The translations under genes and the position numbers were made by a program. DNA of 64,000 nt from an archaeon CG10_big_fil_rev_8_21_14_0_10_43_11 (GTDB lineage Archaea > Nanobdellota > Nanobdellia > PEZQ01). The stretch spans positions 1-64,000 of the forward strand of contig PEZQ01000006.1 in assembly GCA_002763265.1 (NCBI GenBank), in the 5' to 3' direction. Below, in pieces: positions 1 through 6,576 of this stretch. The notes under the pieces were generated by a model. That model was not told the DNA's origin. It searched no databases and was given only the letters and a program-made list of their open reading frames with translations. How positions within the stretch are numbered: position 1 is the first letter of the stretch; each line of letters opens with the position of its first letter.

Positions 1-33
1 CATCGTTGCACTAAATTTTAGCCCTACGGGGAA

Positions 34-153
34 TATAACAGCGATTAAAGAGTTCCGAAGTCTTGCAGACTTCTTCACCCAAATTTTTTCTTCAGCTCTG
101 TTCCGCCTTCGGCTCCACGAGGAAGAAAAAACTTTCCTTAATCGCGATGTTAG
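34..153 (+). other. attC-like recombination site 1
   Basis: Outer arms pair as TAACA (36-40) with TGTTA (148-152), and GCGATTAA (41-48) with TTAATCGC (138-145). Two extra bases sit on the right arm, resembling the extrahelical bases of attC sites. An inner hairpin lies at 57-73 (GAAGTCT/AGACTTC). The right end, GTTAGTT, is close to the integron core consensus GTTRRRY but not a perfect match. Confidence 0.5.
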
Positions 154-248
154 TTTCAATTTTTGAGAATGCCTAAGATGTAGAGTTCAAACAAAGAAAT
201 AGGAAATAATATTTTTTCTCCCACCCAATAGGAGAGACGCGCGCAGTT
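149..248 (+). repeat. 100-bp block repeated after attC-like sites 1 and 3, copy 1
   Basis: This block starts at the GTTAG of site 1 and is nearly identical to 2647-2748, which starts at the GTTAG of site 3. Shared words include GAATGCCT, CAAAGAAATAGGAAATAATA and AGGAGAGACGCGCGCAGTT. It holds no open reading frame. It could be a common cassette leader or promoter, or part of the mobile unit itself. Confidence 0.8.
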
Positions 249-412
249 TTCTAATTCTCGAAAACTAGATAGCAAAAACTTCGTTTTTGGATTTATAGAG
301 GGATTTCCTTAGTCCTTCGGACAGATAGTTTTGCTTCACAATATTGTTCGGAGTTTTGAAATAAATAAACTTATAAATGATGAAAAACTTTTTGTTTAAG
401 AAAAGAGGAAAA

Positions 413-682
413 ATGGAAAACGGAATTAATCTAAGAAAAAAGTTAATTAGCCATAAGAAGTTAGCCCAAGAAAGAACAATTCTTGCCAATGAGCGGAATA
501 CGCTTGCTTATATAAGAACGGGATTTTCAGCATTTGTTTTAGGAATTGCTGCTATTAAATTATTTGAAAACGATGGCTTTTTTCTATATGCAGGATGGAT
601 TGCCGTTTTAATAGGGGTATTGTTTGTTACTCTTGGCATTGTTTATTATCCGATAAGAAAAAGAAAAATTAAATCATACTAA
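413..682 (+). CDS. DUF202 family small membrane protein
   Basis: Small integral membrane protein of 89 residues from the ATG at 413, which follows a GAGGAA ribosome-binding sequence. An in-frame ATG at 377 would add 12 residues and lacks such a site. The N-terminal half has the DUF202 signature, with E-R-N-x-L-A-Y-I-R-T leading into the first membrane segment. A second hydrophobic segment and a basic KRKK tail follow. DUF202 proteins are found in bacteria and archaea and their role is unknown. It lies between attC-like sites 1 and 2 and reads toward site 2, as a cassette gene should. Family call fairly sure; function unknown. Confidence 0.75.
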   Translation: MENGINLRKKLISHKKLAQERTILANERNTLAYIRTGFSAFVLGIAAIKLFENDGFFLYAGWIAVLIGVLFVTLGIVYYPIRKRKIKSY

Positions 683-747
683 TGTGCCCTCCTGACTCAC
701 TCCGCTTCGCGCCGTGCCACGTTGCACTCTCCTCCTTTCAGTCGTCG

Positions 748-852
748 GGGCGTATAACAAGGGATATACAGTTCAGCCCTCGGCTCGGGCTTCACCCAAA
801 TTTTTCTTCCACTTCATTCCAGAAAAACTTCTCTAAATCCTGACGTTAGGCG
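748..852 (+). other. attC-like recombination site 2
   Basis: Left arm GCGTATAACAAGGGAT (750-765) pairs imperfectly with right arm ATCCTGACGTTAGGCG (837-852). The right end GTTAGGC (846-851 plus flank) fits the integron core consensus GTTRRRY exactly. The inner part holds a GCCC/GGGC hairpin (777-790) and the TTCACCCAAATTTTT motif shared with site 1. Confidence 0.55.
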
Positions 853-941
853 TAATTCAGAATTAGGCAGTCCGCCGACCACCCGCCCCTCTAAGATAAG
901 CATAAACGTAATAATATAATTCCAATATCTTTATTGATAAT

Positions 942-1853
942 ATGAAACTAAAACACTTAATAGAATCCCAGCAATTAGATGTTGAAACTATTTTCACTAT
1001 TTTCAGAAAAGCAGATGAATTAAGAAACTCAATTGTAAAACCTCTTGATGGAAAAATTTTAGCCACTCTTTTTTATGAGCCAAGCACCAGAACACGACTT
1101 AGTTTTGAATCAGCAATGTTGAGATTGGGTGGGAATATTATTGGCACTGAGAATGCAAAAGAATTTTCATCCGCTATGAAAGGAGAATCATTACAGGACA
1201 CTATAAGAATTGTTTCATCATACGCGGATATTATTGTGTTAAGACATTCTGAAGAAGGAGCATCTAAAATTTCTACTTCGGTTAGTTCTATTCCTATAAT
1301 CAATGGCGGAGATGGGTCTGGACAACACCCAACACAGGCTCTTTTAGATTTGTATACCATTTGGAAAGAAATCGGTAACATAGATAATATCACTATCGCC
1401 ATGGTCGGAGATTTAAAATATGGGAGAACTGTTAGGTCACTTTGTTATCTACTTGGAAAATTCAAAAATGTAAAAATTATCTTTATAGCTCATAGATATT
1501 TCTCGATCAAAGATGATATAAAAGAATATTTGAGAAGACATGACACTAAGTTTGAAGAACAAACTGACCTAAATCAGCATTTACCGCAGGTGGATGTCGT
1601 ATACATGACACGAATTCAAAAAGAACGTATGTCTGATGAAGAGTATAAAAATGCAAAAATGGCTTATAAAATTACAAAAGAAAATTTGAATTTACTAAAG
1701 GATAGTGCTAGATTATTACATCCACTACCGCATGTTGAGGAAATAGATTTACCTGTAGAAATTGAACAAACTGACAAGAGAGTGGCATATTTTAGACAGG
1801 CTAAAAACGGACTTTATATAAGAATGGCTTTACTTTCATATTTGTTAGAGTAA
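942..1853 (+). CDS. pyrB: Aspartate carbamoyltransferase catalytic subunit
   Basis: Joins carbamoyl phosphate and aspartate to give N-carbamoylaspartate, the committed step of pyrimidine synthesis, in the cytoplasm. At 303 residues it has the usual family length. The carbamoyl-phosphate loop EPSTRTRLSFE is at 46-56, HPTQALLD at 129-136 and the aspartate-domain motif MVGDLKYGRTVRSL near 149-162. HPLPHVEEI near the C-terminus supplies the conserved proline loop. No pyrI or other pyrimidine gene adjoins it. It lies between attC-like sites 2 and 3, in DNA more AT-rich than the core genes. Partial inverted arms (856-892 and 1872-1899, sharing GTGGT and AATTCTGAA) flank it. Enzyme call is sure; being cassette cargo is inference. 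Confidence 0.93.
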   Translation: MKLKHLIESQQLDVETIFTIFRKADELRNSIVKPLDGKILATLFYEPSTRTRLSFESAMLRLGGNIIGTENAKEFSSAMKGESLQDTIRIVSSYADIIVLRHSEEGASKISTSVSSIPIINGGDGSGQHPTQALLDLYTIWKEIGNIDNITIAMVGDLKYGRTVRSLCYLLGKFKNVKIIFIAHRYFSIKDDIKEYLRRHDTKFEEQTDLNQHLPQVDVVYMTRIQKERMSDEEYKNAKMAYKITKENLNLLKDSARLLHPLPHVEEIDLPVEIEQTDKRVAYFRQAKNGLYIRMALLSYLLE

Positions 1854-1965
1854 GACTATTGATAACTTTGTGGTGTTCCGCCACCGCCGAATTCTGAACT
1901 TAAAATTACTTCGTAATTTTGCCACGCCCTGCGGGCTTTTAGAAAATTGATAAGCTCCAGAAAAC
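1854..1965. repeat. Hairpin-rich spacer between pyrB and the toxin gene
   Basis: Convergent spacer with three perfect small stem-loops: GTGG/CCAC near 1871-1885, AAAATTAC/GTAATTTT at 1903-1921, and GCCC/GGGC near 1927-1937 followed by TTTT. The last could end transcription of pyrB. The first part (1872-1899) is the inverted partner of 856-892 upstream of pyrB. Confidence 0.45.
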
Positions 1966-2214
1966 CTATTTGTACACATTCTTCCTATGTCCGATTTTTA
2001 TAATCAAAATTTCAAGCCTTTCTTGATTTATATCGGCCAGAATCCTATAATCTCCAATCCTCATTTTATATCCTTTAGTGGCAACCAAGCGAATAAAATG
2101 TGATTGGGGCCTAATTCTTGATCTTTCTAAGCCCCCCATAATTCTCTTCTGAATCTCTACAGGTAATTTATTTAGAAATTTTAGAGCTTTAGGTGAAAAA
2201 ATAATTTCGTACAT
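1966..2214 (-). CDS. RelE/ParE-superfamily toxin
   Basis: Probable mRNA-interferase-type toxin of 82 residues, the usual RelE length. The N-terminal FSPKALKFLNKLP helix and the C-terminal YKMRIGDYRILADI strand, followed by IKIGHRKNVY, are typical of RelE toxins; the late H-R-x-x-x-Y carries residues used in RNA cleavage in the family. Its ATG overlaps the stop of the upstream antitoxin (TAATG), so the two are translationally coupled. Toxin-antitoxin pairs are a common cargo that stabilises integron arrays. Target and activity are not shown by the sequence. Confidence 0.85.
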   Translation of the reverse strand: MYEIIFSPKALKFLNKLPVEIQKRIMGGLERSRIRPQSHFIRLVATKGYKMRIGDYRILADINQERLEILIIKIGHRKNVYK

Positions 2215-2432
2215 TATAGATTCAGCTTCCTTTTGACTTCTTCAAGTGGAATTCCTTTCCCTGCAGCAATCTCTTTTCTGGCTTCTTCAATGTCCTTCTT
2301 TGTTTGTTCACTAAGTTCCATTGTGTCTTCTAAAGCATCCCAGATAATTTCTTCATAAGTATCCCTATCCGAAATCTTTCTCTTAGATAGTTCTTGTTGA
2401 AGATTTGAACTAATTTGTATTGTGGTTGTCAT
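2214..2432 (-). CDS. Antitoxin partner of the RelE-type toxin
   Basis: 72-residue protein directly upstream of the toxin and overlapping it by one base. The N-terminal 25 residues (TTIQISSNLQQEL) look like a short ribbon-helix-helix DNA-binding start. The rest is a charged helical tail that would wrap the toxin, ending in PLEEVKRKLNL. Such antitoxins usually repress their own promoter. The TATA-like box sits only about 25 bp before the ATG, so binding near the start could block transcription. Assignment rests on context and general features, not on a precise family match. Confidence 0.7.
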   Translation of the reverse strand: MTTTIQISSNLQQELSKRKISDRDTYEEIIWDALEDTMELSEQTKKDIEEARKEIAAGKGIPLEEVKRKLNL

Positions 2433-2454
2433 ATAGTCTGCTATAACATAATAT

Positions 2455-2467
2455 AGTATTTAAATCT
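2455..2467 (-). promoter_or_regulatory. TATA box of the toxin-antitoxin pair
   Basis: On the minus strand AGATTTAAATACT lies about 23-35 bp before the antitoxin ATG (2432). This is archaeal TATA-box spacing for a leaderless transcript. Confidence 0.55.
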
Positions 2468-2566
2468 TTTTATTTTCTGGGGCTCGCTTCCTAGTATAGA
2501 AGACTCTTCGAATTTGATAAAAAAGTTTTTTGAACTATCCCTTCAGTCGTTCGCCTTACAGGCTCA

Positions 2567-2652
2567 CCACATAATAGCGATTAAGAGGAAAATTCCTGCG
2601 AAAATTCCCCAAATCCGCCTACGGCGAACTTCTCTTAATCGCATACGTTAGT
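2567..2652 (+). other. attC-like recombination site 3
   Basis: Shortest and cleanest of the three sites. GCGATTAAGAG (2577-2587) pairs perfectly with CTCTTAATCGC (2632-2642). The outer TAAT (2572-2575) pairs with GTTA (2647-2650) in three of four positions, again with extra unpaired bases on the right arm. An inner CCGCC/GGCG pair lies at 2615-2626. It ends in GTTAGTT like site 1 and leads into copy 2 of the 100-bp block. Confidence 0.5.
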
Positions 2653-2748
2653 TTCAATTTTTGAGAATGCCTGTAAGTTAGAGTTAAAACAAAGAAATAG
2701 GAAATAATATTTTTTTTAACCCACCTAATAGGAGAGACGCGCGCAGTT
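2647..2748 (+). repeat. 100-bp block repeated after attC-like sites 1 and 3, copy 2
   Basis: Near-identical partner of 149-248, differing at a dozen or so positions and by a two-base length change. It occupies the same position relative to an attC-like site. The rest of 2433-2804 holds no gene. Confidence 0.8.
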
Positions 2749-2804
2749 GCTACGCAACATTTTGTCTTGACTTCGTCAAGAAGAATTATATTTTGCAAAT
2801 ATCT

Positions 2805-3551
2805 TTATCTAGACTGATTTGCATATGTCCAATCGGCTTCCTGTCTTAGAGGTTCAATTTTTCCATGAACTGATTCAGGCAACAATTCATAAAGCCTATT
2901 TTTACCTTGTTCAATCTCTGAATCTTCAGTTCTTCCCGCAAATCTTAAAGCCACGATTCCTTTTAGAACCCTGTTTAAAAATTCGGGATTTGCCGATTTT
3001 ACATAATCTTCTCCAAAAGAAGTAAAATCATTTCTCATTAAAGCATAAGCGACTAAGAAATCACTTTTTACTTTAGTAGAATCAAACAAGCCATCTTCAG
3101 TCATAATTTCTCCTTGTAATTCTGCAAAACTTTCTTTTCCATCCCATAATCCATTTTCATCCCTCAACCCAGGCCAATATAATGGTCTTGCAATTGTTAT
3201 GTCTGTTAAAAGTAACGGCTCCCTAATGTTTGGGGTGTGATTTGAATTAACTGCTAAATAATTTAATCCATCAAATTGATTCAGGTGAGCCCTGATAACT
3301 TCATCTCTTTGTTTTCTATCTAAGAGAGGATAAACTGAACCAATTGCATTATATAAATCAGAATCAGGAATAAAATCATCCCCAATCCCCTGAATTCGTT
3401 TATATTCTTTATCTCTTACTAAATTAACCAAAAGTTGATGATTGAAAAGACCGTCATTCTTAGTTCTTTCATCTAATCTTTCGAGTAGTCCTAGACTTCC
3501 TAAAGTTTCTAGAGTATGTGCAGTTTGAACCATGATTTTGTAATCTAACAA
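2805..3551 (-). CDS. Hypothetical protein, last cassette cargo
   Basis: 248 residues, soluble, acidic, with no membrane segment or motif I recognise. The N-terminal 40 residues (AHTLETLGSLGLLERLDERTKNDG) look helical. The middle holds a proline/tryptophan patch (ARPLYWPGLRDENGLWDG) and the C-terminus is helical and charged. The start could also be the second ATG, six codons in. It lies alone on the minus strand between attC-like site 3 and the tail of a broken gene. Codon use is AT-rich like the rest of the stretch. I do not recognise it and give no function. Confidence 0.7.
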   Translation of the reverse strand: MLDYKIMVQTAHTLETLGSLGLLERLDERTKNDGLFNHQLLVNLVRDKEYKRIQGIGDDFIPDSDLYNAIGSVYPLLDRKQRDEVIRAHLNQFDGLNYLAVNSNHTPNIREPLLLTDITIARPLYWPGLRDENGLWDGKESFAELQGEIMTEDGLFDSTKVKSDFLVAYALMRNDFTSFGEDYVKSANPEFLNRVLKGIVALRFAGRTEDSEIEQGKNRLYELLPESVHGKIEPLRQEADWTYANQSR

Positions 3552-3681
3552 TTACTTAAACAGATTTGTATTCTTAAGTATAATTTTCTTTTTCAGGAAA
3601 AAAAAGAAAGCAAAACAAGACAGTATTGCTGCTATACTTGAAAATGATTCTGCAAGCAGACCGCTTGAAGAGCTTGTCTAA
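3544..3681 (+). pseudogene. C-terminal tail of a gene broken at the accessory boundary
   Basis: After an in-frame TAA at 3541-3543, the plus strand stays open for 45 codons to TAA at 3679-3681. The product reads as a hydrophobic stretch (FLSIIFFF), a lysine cluster and a soluble tail ending ASRPLEELV. There is no start codon with a promoter, and it ends 2 bp from the convergent PCNA stop. It looks like the preserved 3' end of a host gene whose front was replaced by the accessory DNA. It may also be a chance frame. Confidence 0.4.
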
Positions 3682-3683
3682 GG

Positions 3684-4433
3684 TTAATCAGTTTCTACGC
3701 GCGGCGCAAGAATAAAGCTGACTTTAAGCTGGTTCACTGATGTGTAGTCAAGGCGAAGCGGATAGTCTTTTTTAAAGTTGAGTGTTAAGTTTTCTGCAAG
3801 CTTTGACGCTTTAATCATTTTGTTGAGGTACTCAATTGAATATTTTGCAGAACTCTCTTCTTTCACGTCCAAATTGACCAGCGCATCACTTGTTGTTGGG
3901 TCAAGTTCAATAGTAACATCGCTGTTGTCCCCCCGACCGCTCATCACAAACTTTTCGGGAAACGCGTGAAGAATAATACTGTCACTAAGCACACCTGCAT
4001 CTTCAACACCATTTTTGAGCACGTCTGATTTGAGTTCAACAACTGCATTGAATTCAAGAGCAGGTACGCGCAAATCTTGTGGGTCAAGGTCAAGAAGGGG
4101 CAGTGAAAATTTTCGGTGATACGTATCTTGGATTTCTACAAGCAGGTTTGCATCAACTAAGCTAATAATAATGCGTTCAGTTCCGGTAACGCGCCTGAGC
4201 ACGTCTTTGAGCTTGTCAATGCTTAGACCAATTTTTTTGCTCTCATCAACTGTATACGTTGAAAAAGCACTGGGCAAAAGGTGGAATACAATCATAGCAA
4301 CGCTTGCAGGATCCATAGCAACGAGTTTGATACCGTCTGTTGAGATTTCAAAAATGCCTTCACCAACGAGCTCATTAATGAGATTAATACTATCTTTAAA
4401 CAGTTTAGAATTATCAATGACTGCTTTAAACAT
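3684..4433 (-). CDS. pcn: DNA polymerase sliding clamp (PCNA)
   Basis: Ring-forming processivity clamp for DNA polymerase, ligase and flap endonuclease. 249 residues is the standard length. The two-fold clamp fold is visible from the MFKAVIDNSKLFKDSINLINEL start, DGIKLVAMDPASVAMI near 33-48 (loop under the ring) and the C-terminal LKVSFILAPRVE, the strand next to the PIP-box pocket. It is the last gene of a minus-strand run from rpoL, but an 81-bp gap with a TATA-like sequence on the minus strand and an inverted repeat (4475-4497) suggests it can also be transcribed alone. The clamp loader lies at 21466-23591. Confidence 0.96.
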   Translation of the reverse strand: MFKAVIDNSKLFKDSINLINELVGEGIFEISTDGIKLVAMDPASVAMIVFHLLPSAFSTYTVDESKKIGLSIDKLKDVLRRVTGTERIIISLVDANLLVEIQDTYHRKFSLPLLDLDPQDLRVPALEFNAVVELKSDVLKNGVEDAGVLSDSIILHAFPEKFVMSGRGDNSDVTIELDPTTSDALVNLDVKEESSAKYSIEYLNKMIKASKLAENLTLNFKKDYPLRLDYTSVNQLKVSFILAPRVETD

Positions 4434-4474
4434 AGGTAGTAAAAAACACAGAGTCGCGATTAATAAATGATTCT

Positions 4475-4497
4475 CTTGTTAAAACTATACTAACAAG
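4475..4497. promoter_or_regulatory. Inverted repeat upstream of PCNA
   Basis: CTTGTTA (4475-4481) and TAACAAG (4491-4497) are a perfect 7-bp inverted repeat with a 9-base loop, between the small membrane protein gene and the PCNA start. It could be a terminator for the upstream operon or an operator for pcn. Confidence 0.4.
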
Positions 4498-4514
4498 AAA
4501 CGCAGTCAAATAGT

Positions 4515-4706
4515 CTAGACGCCCCATTTGATAAAGCGAAATCCAAAACCAAGAGCAAGTCCTGCAATAAGAAAGATAAGAAGCGCAATCCAATTTTGCG
4601 TAACATAGCCCATAACCCCTGAGGTGGTGCTCGCACTCGTGCGCGCCTGCAAGCCAGTAATTCCTGTTGCGAGTTTGAATGCAAGACTTTTAGCAAGATA
4701 TACCAT
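4515..4706 (-). CDS. Small membrane protein, one C-terminal TM
   Basis: 63 residues: a soluble, alanine/threonine-rich first half (TGITGLQARTSASTTSG), then one membrane segment (IALLIFLIAGLALGFGF) and a short RFIKWGV tail. It follows the gene at 4713-4943 by 6 bp, and both end in a single TM with a glycine-rich face, so they may form a pair. I do not recognise the family. The ORF in an overlapping frame (4490-4696) is a shadow. Confidence 0.6.
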   Translation of the reverse strand: MVYLAKSLAFKLATGITGLQARTSASTTSGVMGYVTQNWIALLIFLIAGLALGFGFRFIKWGV

Positions 4707-4712
4707 TATTAA

Positions 4713-4943
4713 TTACCATCCAAATATCATTTTGTGAGCAAGCCAGCCAATGCCAAAACCAACAACAAGGGCAACAATAGGATAGATTGGATTTGCACTA
4801 AACGCAGACGAAATAAGATCAATAAGCGTGCTGACAATTCCTCCGCTTGCAGTAGTTGTTGTTCGTTGCGCATATGCTGCGCTGAAGGGAAGTGTAGAGG
4901 CTAGAAAGAGTAAAAATGCGTAAAATCCCCCACGCATGCTCAT
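4713..4943 (-). CDS. Small membrane protein with signal-like N-terminus
   Basis: 76 residues. A hydrophobic start (FYAFLLFLASTLPFSAAYA) resembles a signal peptide with an A-Y-A cleavage site. A TTTT/Ser linker and a C-terminal membrane segment (YPIVALVVGFGIGWLAHKMIF) follow. It overlaps the OB-fold gene by 4 bp (ATGA), so it belongs to the rpoL-TFS operon. With its neighbour at 4515-4706 it forms a tandem of tiny membrane proteins in an information-processing operon. Family and role unknown. Confidence 0.65.
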   Translation of the reverse strand: MSMRGGFYAFLLFLASTLPFSAAYAQRTTTTASGGIVSTLIDLISSAFSANPIYPIVALVVGFGIGWLAHKMIFGW

Positions 4944-5272
4944 GATGTTAGAATAGTGTACATTTTTGTATATAAATCTTTGTCTAGGCCGCTTGCGTCT
5001 TGAATTGCTTCTGCTTTGAGTTCAACACCGCCCTCATAGGGGAGCACTGTTGCAAACACACTTACCATCGCGCCCACGTTTGCTTTTGAAAACATTGCAT
5101 CTTCAGGCAGAACAACTACAATGTTTTCTTCGCCATCGTTGAGCACAATTGATGATGAGGATTGTTCTTTTTTTACAACTACGCCAACAACGCGCACGCG
5201 CGTGTCATTGCTCGTGATGTGTTTTATTTTTCGGTCTTTTGCCGGTGCGCGCTCAAATTTTTGTTCAGCCAT
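4940..5272 (-). CDS. Small OB-fold protein, RPA-like
   Basis: 110 residues forming a single OB-fold. Strands run from DTRVRVVGVVVKK through SIVLNDGEENIVVVLP to NVGAMVSVFATVLPYEGGVELKAEAIQD, with a C-terminal helix. Length and strand pattern match the small RPA subunit (RPA14-like) or a free-standing single-strand DNA-binding OB domain. It sits between TFS and two small membrane proteins, with PCNA further down the same run. A larger RPA-like protein is at 27489-28322. The OB fold is likely; the exact partner is inference. Confidence 0.65.
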   Translation of the reverse strand: MAEQKFERAPAKDRKIKHITSNDTRVRVVGVVVKKEQSSSSIVLNDGEENIVVVLPEDAMFSKANVGAMVSVFATVLPYEGGVELKAEAIQDASGLDKDLYTKMYTILTS

Positions 5273-5319
5273 AGCCCTGCATTGTTAATAGATGGAATTA
5301 TTATAAAATTATGTGTAGC

Positions 5320-5613
5320 TTAGTCATAGCTTCGCCAAGTGTAGCCGCATTCAGTGCAGCGAAAGAATTTGGTTGCAGCTTCATCGCTTGCGCGCGTTTG
5401 CTTGATTGCAAAATAGGCATTCTTGTTTCCGCACTTTCTGCATTTTGCGCTCACTATCGGGTTAACGTCATGTTTTGCTTCTTCTAAGAGCTTATTTTTT
5501 GCTTTTGTTTTTGCTTCAAGCCTGAATTCAGAGAGAACCTCATTGCCGCACGAACTGCACACAAGCTTTCCTTGTGACGGAGAAAGAATTGAGCCGCATT
5601 TCTCACAAAACAT
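5320..5613 (-). CDS. tfs: Transcription factor S (TFIIS-like cleavage factor)
   Basis: Rescues stalled RNA polymerase by stimulating transcript cleavage. 97 residues. The N-terminal zinc ribbon has cysteines 3, 6, 19 and 22; the C-terminal ribbon has 58, 61, 86 and 89. The acidic catalytic pair is D77-E78 in QTRASDEAATKFFRC, as in the family. The start overlaps the 3' end of the signal peptidase gene by 11 bp. Being co-transcribed with RpoL fits a transcription-related operon. Confidence 0.94.
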   Translation of the reverse strand: MFCEKCGSILSPSQGKLVCSSCGNEVLSEFRLEAKTKAKNKLLEEAKHDVNPIVSAKCRKCGNKNAYFAIKQTRASDEAATKFFRCTECGYTWRSYD

Positions 5614-6190
5614 TGTTCACCACTCCGGCAAAACTAGTGAGAATGAGTTTTGGAACGCCAAGAAGCGGTACGCGTTGTTTTGCAACGCCGCGGATGTCAG
5701 TAATAGTAAGATTAGTTTCTGCAGCCATGCTTGCCACGTTATGGTCTCCTTTTGTCGTAAAATACCACGTGCCATCCTGCAGTGTTTTTGCAACAACGCG
5801 GTGGATAATAAGCACGCCAAGCGAATCAAAAACAATAACATCCCCCACCGTGATATGTTCTGCATCTGCATTCCACACAATCATAAGGTCTCCGGGGTTA
5901 AGACCATTAAGAAAGGGGAAGCTATTACGGTGCGATTCGTTGAGCCCAACCTTGTCAAAATATTGATAAAATGTAGTATTAATTGTTTTATCATGTACCA
6001 TGCTTCCACTCACAACAGCAACAACATCATTAACGCCAATAGTATGTGAGAGGCCAAAAAAGAAGAGTGGGTAGAGCAGGTTAAGCGCGATAATGGCAAA
6101 AAGAAAGAATGCAACATAGGACAAAAGCGAATCTCCATACCAGAGAAATCGCCATGTTTTTTTAATCCCCCCAAGAATTTCTTTTAACAC
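5603..6190 (-). CDS. Signal peptidase I, archaeal/ER type
   Basis: Membrane protease that removes Sec signal peptides. 195 residues. A basic N-terminus (KKTWRFLWYGD) precedes a membrane segment at about 22-47. Catalytic Ser63 lies in VVSGSM and His130 in LIIHRVV; His replaces the bacterial lysine, which is typical of the archaeal and ER S26B type. Asp149 in TKGDHN completes the expected set. It lies 17 bp after rpoL and overlaps tfs. It would act on secreted proteins such as the 4713-4943 product. Preprepilins need a different peptidase that is not in this window. Confidence 0.92.
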   Translation of the reverse strand: MLKEILGGIKKTWRFLWYGDSLLSYVAFFLFAIIALNLLYPLFFFGLSHTIGVNDVVAVVSGSMVHDKTINTTFYQYFDKVGLNESHRNSFPFLNGLNPGDLMIVWNADAEHITVGDVIVFDSLGVLIIHRVVAKTLQDGTWYFTTKGDHNVASMAAETNLTITDIRGVAKQRVPLLGVPKLILTSFAGVVNNVL

Positions 6191-6207
6191 GATAAATAGG
6201 GTTTCCT

Positions 6208-6483
6208 CTATTTTATAGCACTAAGAAGTTCCTTTTTGAACTCGGTTACTTTTTTGATAGCAGAATTCGCTGCAGACCCAACTGATGTTTGCGCGTCCTT
6301 TGTTTGGGTTTTAACAATAAACGTAAAATCCTCAGTAAGAGGGTGCTCATGACGATATGCAGCAAAGGTTACGCCTTTGTCAGTAAGAAGCTCTGATTGA
6401 AGCAAGTTAAGACTTTTATGCGTGCCATTAACAATAGTTGCTTTAAGCGAGTTTTTTGACTTGCTCTCAATTTTGAATTCCAT
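6208..6483 (-). CDS. rpoL: RNA polymerase subunit Rpo11 (L)
   Basis: Small assembly-platform subunit that pairs with Rpo3, equivalent to eukaryotic Rpb11. 91 residues. The family signature is visible as N-x-L-K-A-T near the start, KSLNLLQSELL, then VTFAAYRHEHPL near 37-48, and a C-terminal helix. It heads the minus-strand run ending at PCNA. A TATA box on the minus strand (6504-6516, GCTTTTTAAACGC) lies about 22-33 bp before the ATG, so the transcript is probably leaderless. Confidence 0.9.
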   Translation of the reverse strand: MEFKIESKSKNSLKATIVNGTHKSLNLLQSELLTDKGVTFAAYRHEHPLTEDFTFIVKTQTKDAQTSVGSAANSAIKKVTEFKKELLSAIK

Positions 6484-6503
6484 GTTTTTTGTCTACAACT
6501 AAA

Positions 6504-6551
6504 GCGTTTAAAAAGCTTTTGGAGCGCGTGGTGCGAGCATGATTTAAATGG
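6504..6551. promoter_or_regulatory. Divergent TATA boxes for rpoL and GDPD
   Basis: The minus-strand box GCTTTTTAAACGC (6504-6516) serves rpoL. The plus-strand box GATTTAAATGG (6541-6551) lies about 26-36 bp before the GDPD ATG at 6577. Confidence 0.55.
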
Positions 6552-6576
6552 TGAGCGCATCTGGTTTGGTGTTGCT

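Larger units (their letters stand above)
31..3590. mobile_element. Integron-like gene-cassette stretch (no integrase in window)
   Basis: Three imperfect inverted-repeat sites (34-153, 748-852, 2567-2652) each open with a TAAC/TAAT-type core and close with GTTAG. They share an internal motif (TTCACCCAAATTTTT in the first two) and separate short unrelated genes: a DUF202 protein, pyrB plus a toxin-antitoxin pair, and an orphan. Base composition is more AT-rich than the core genes to the right. This is the arrangement of integron gene cassettes, with attC sites between cargo genes. Integrons have been reported in archaeal genomes, but no integrase or attI is visible here; either would lie left of the window. 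The right edge is placed between 3551 and about 3590, where the tail of a broken gene begins. The architecture is seen; the integron interpretation is inference. Confidence 0.55.

Noticed and set aside
5423-6049. 208-codon plus-strand open frame
   Set aside because: Antisense to the signal peptidase and TFS genes, whose catalytic motifs are intact; no promoter or protein-like motifs.
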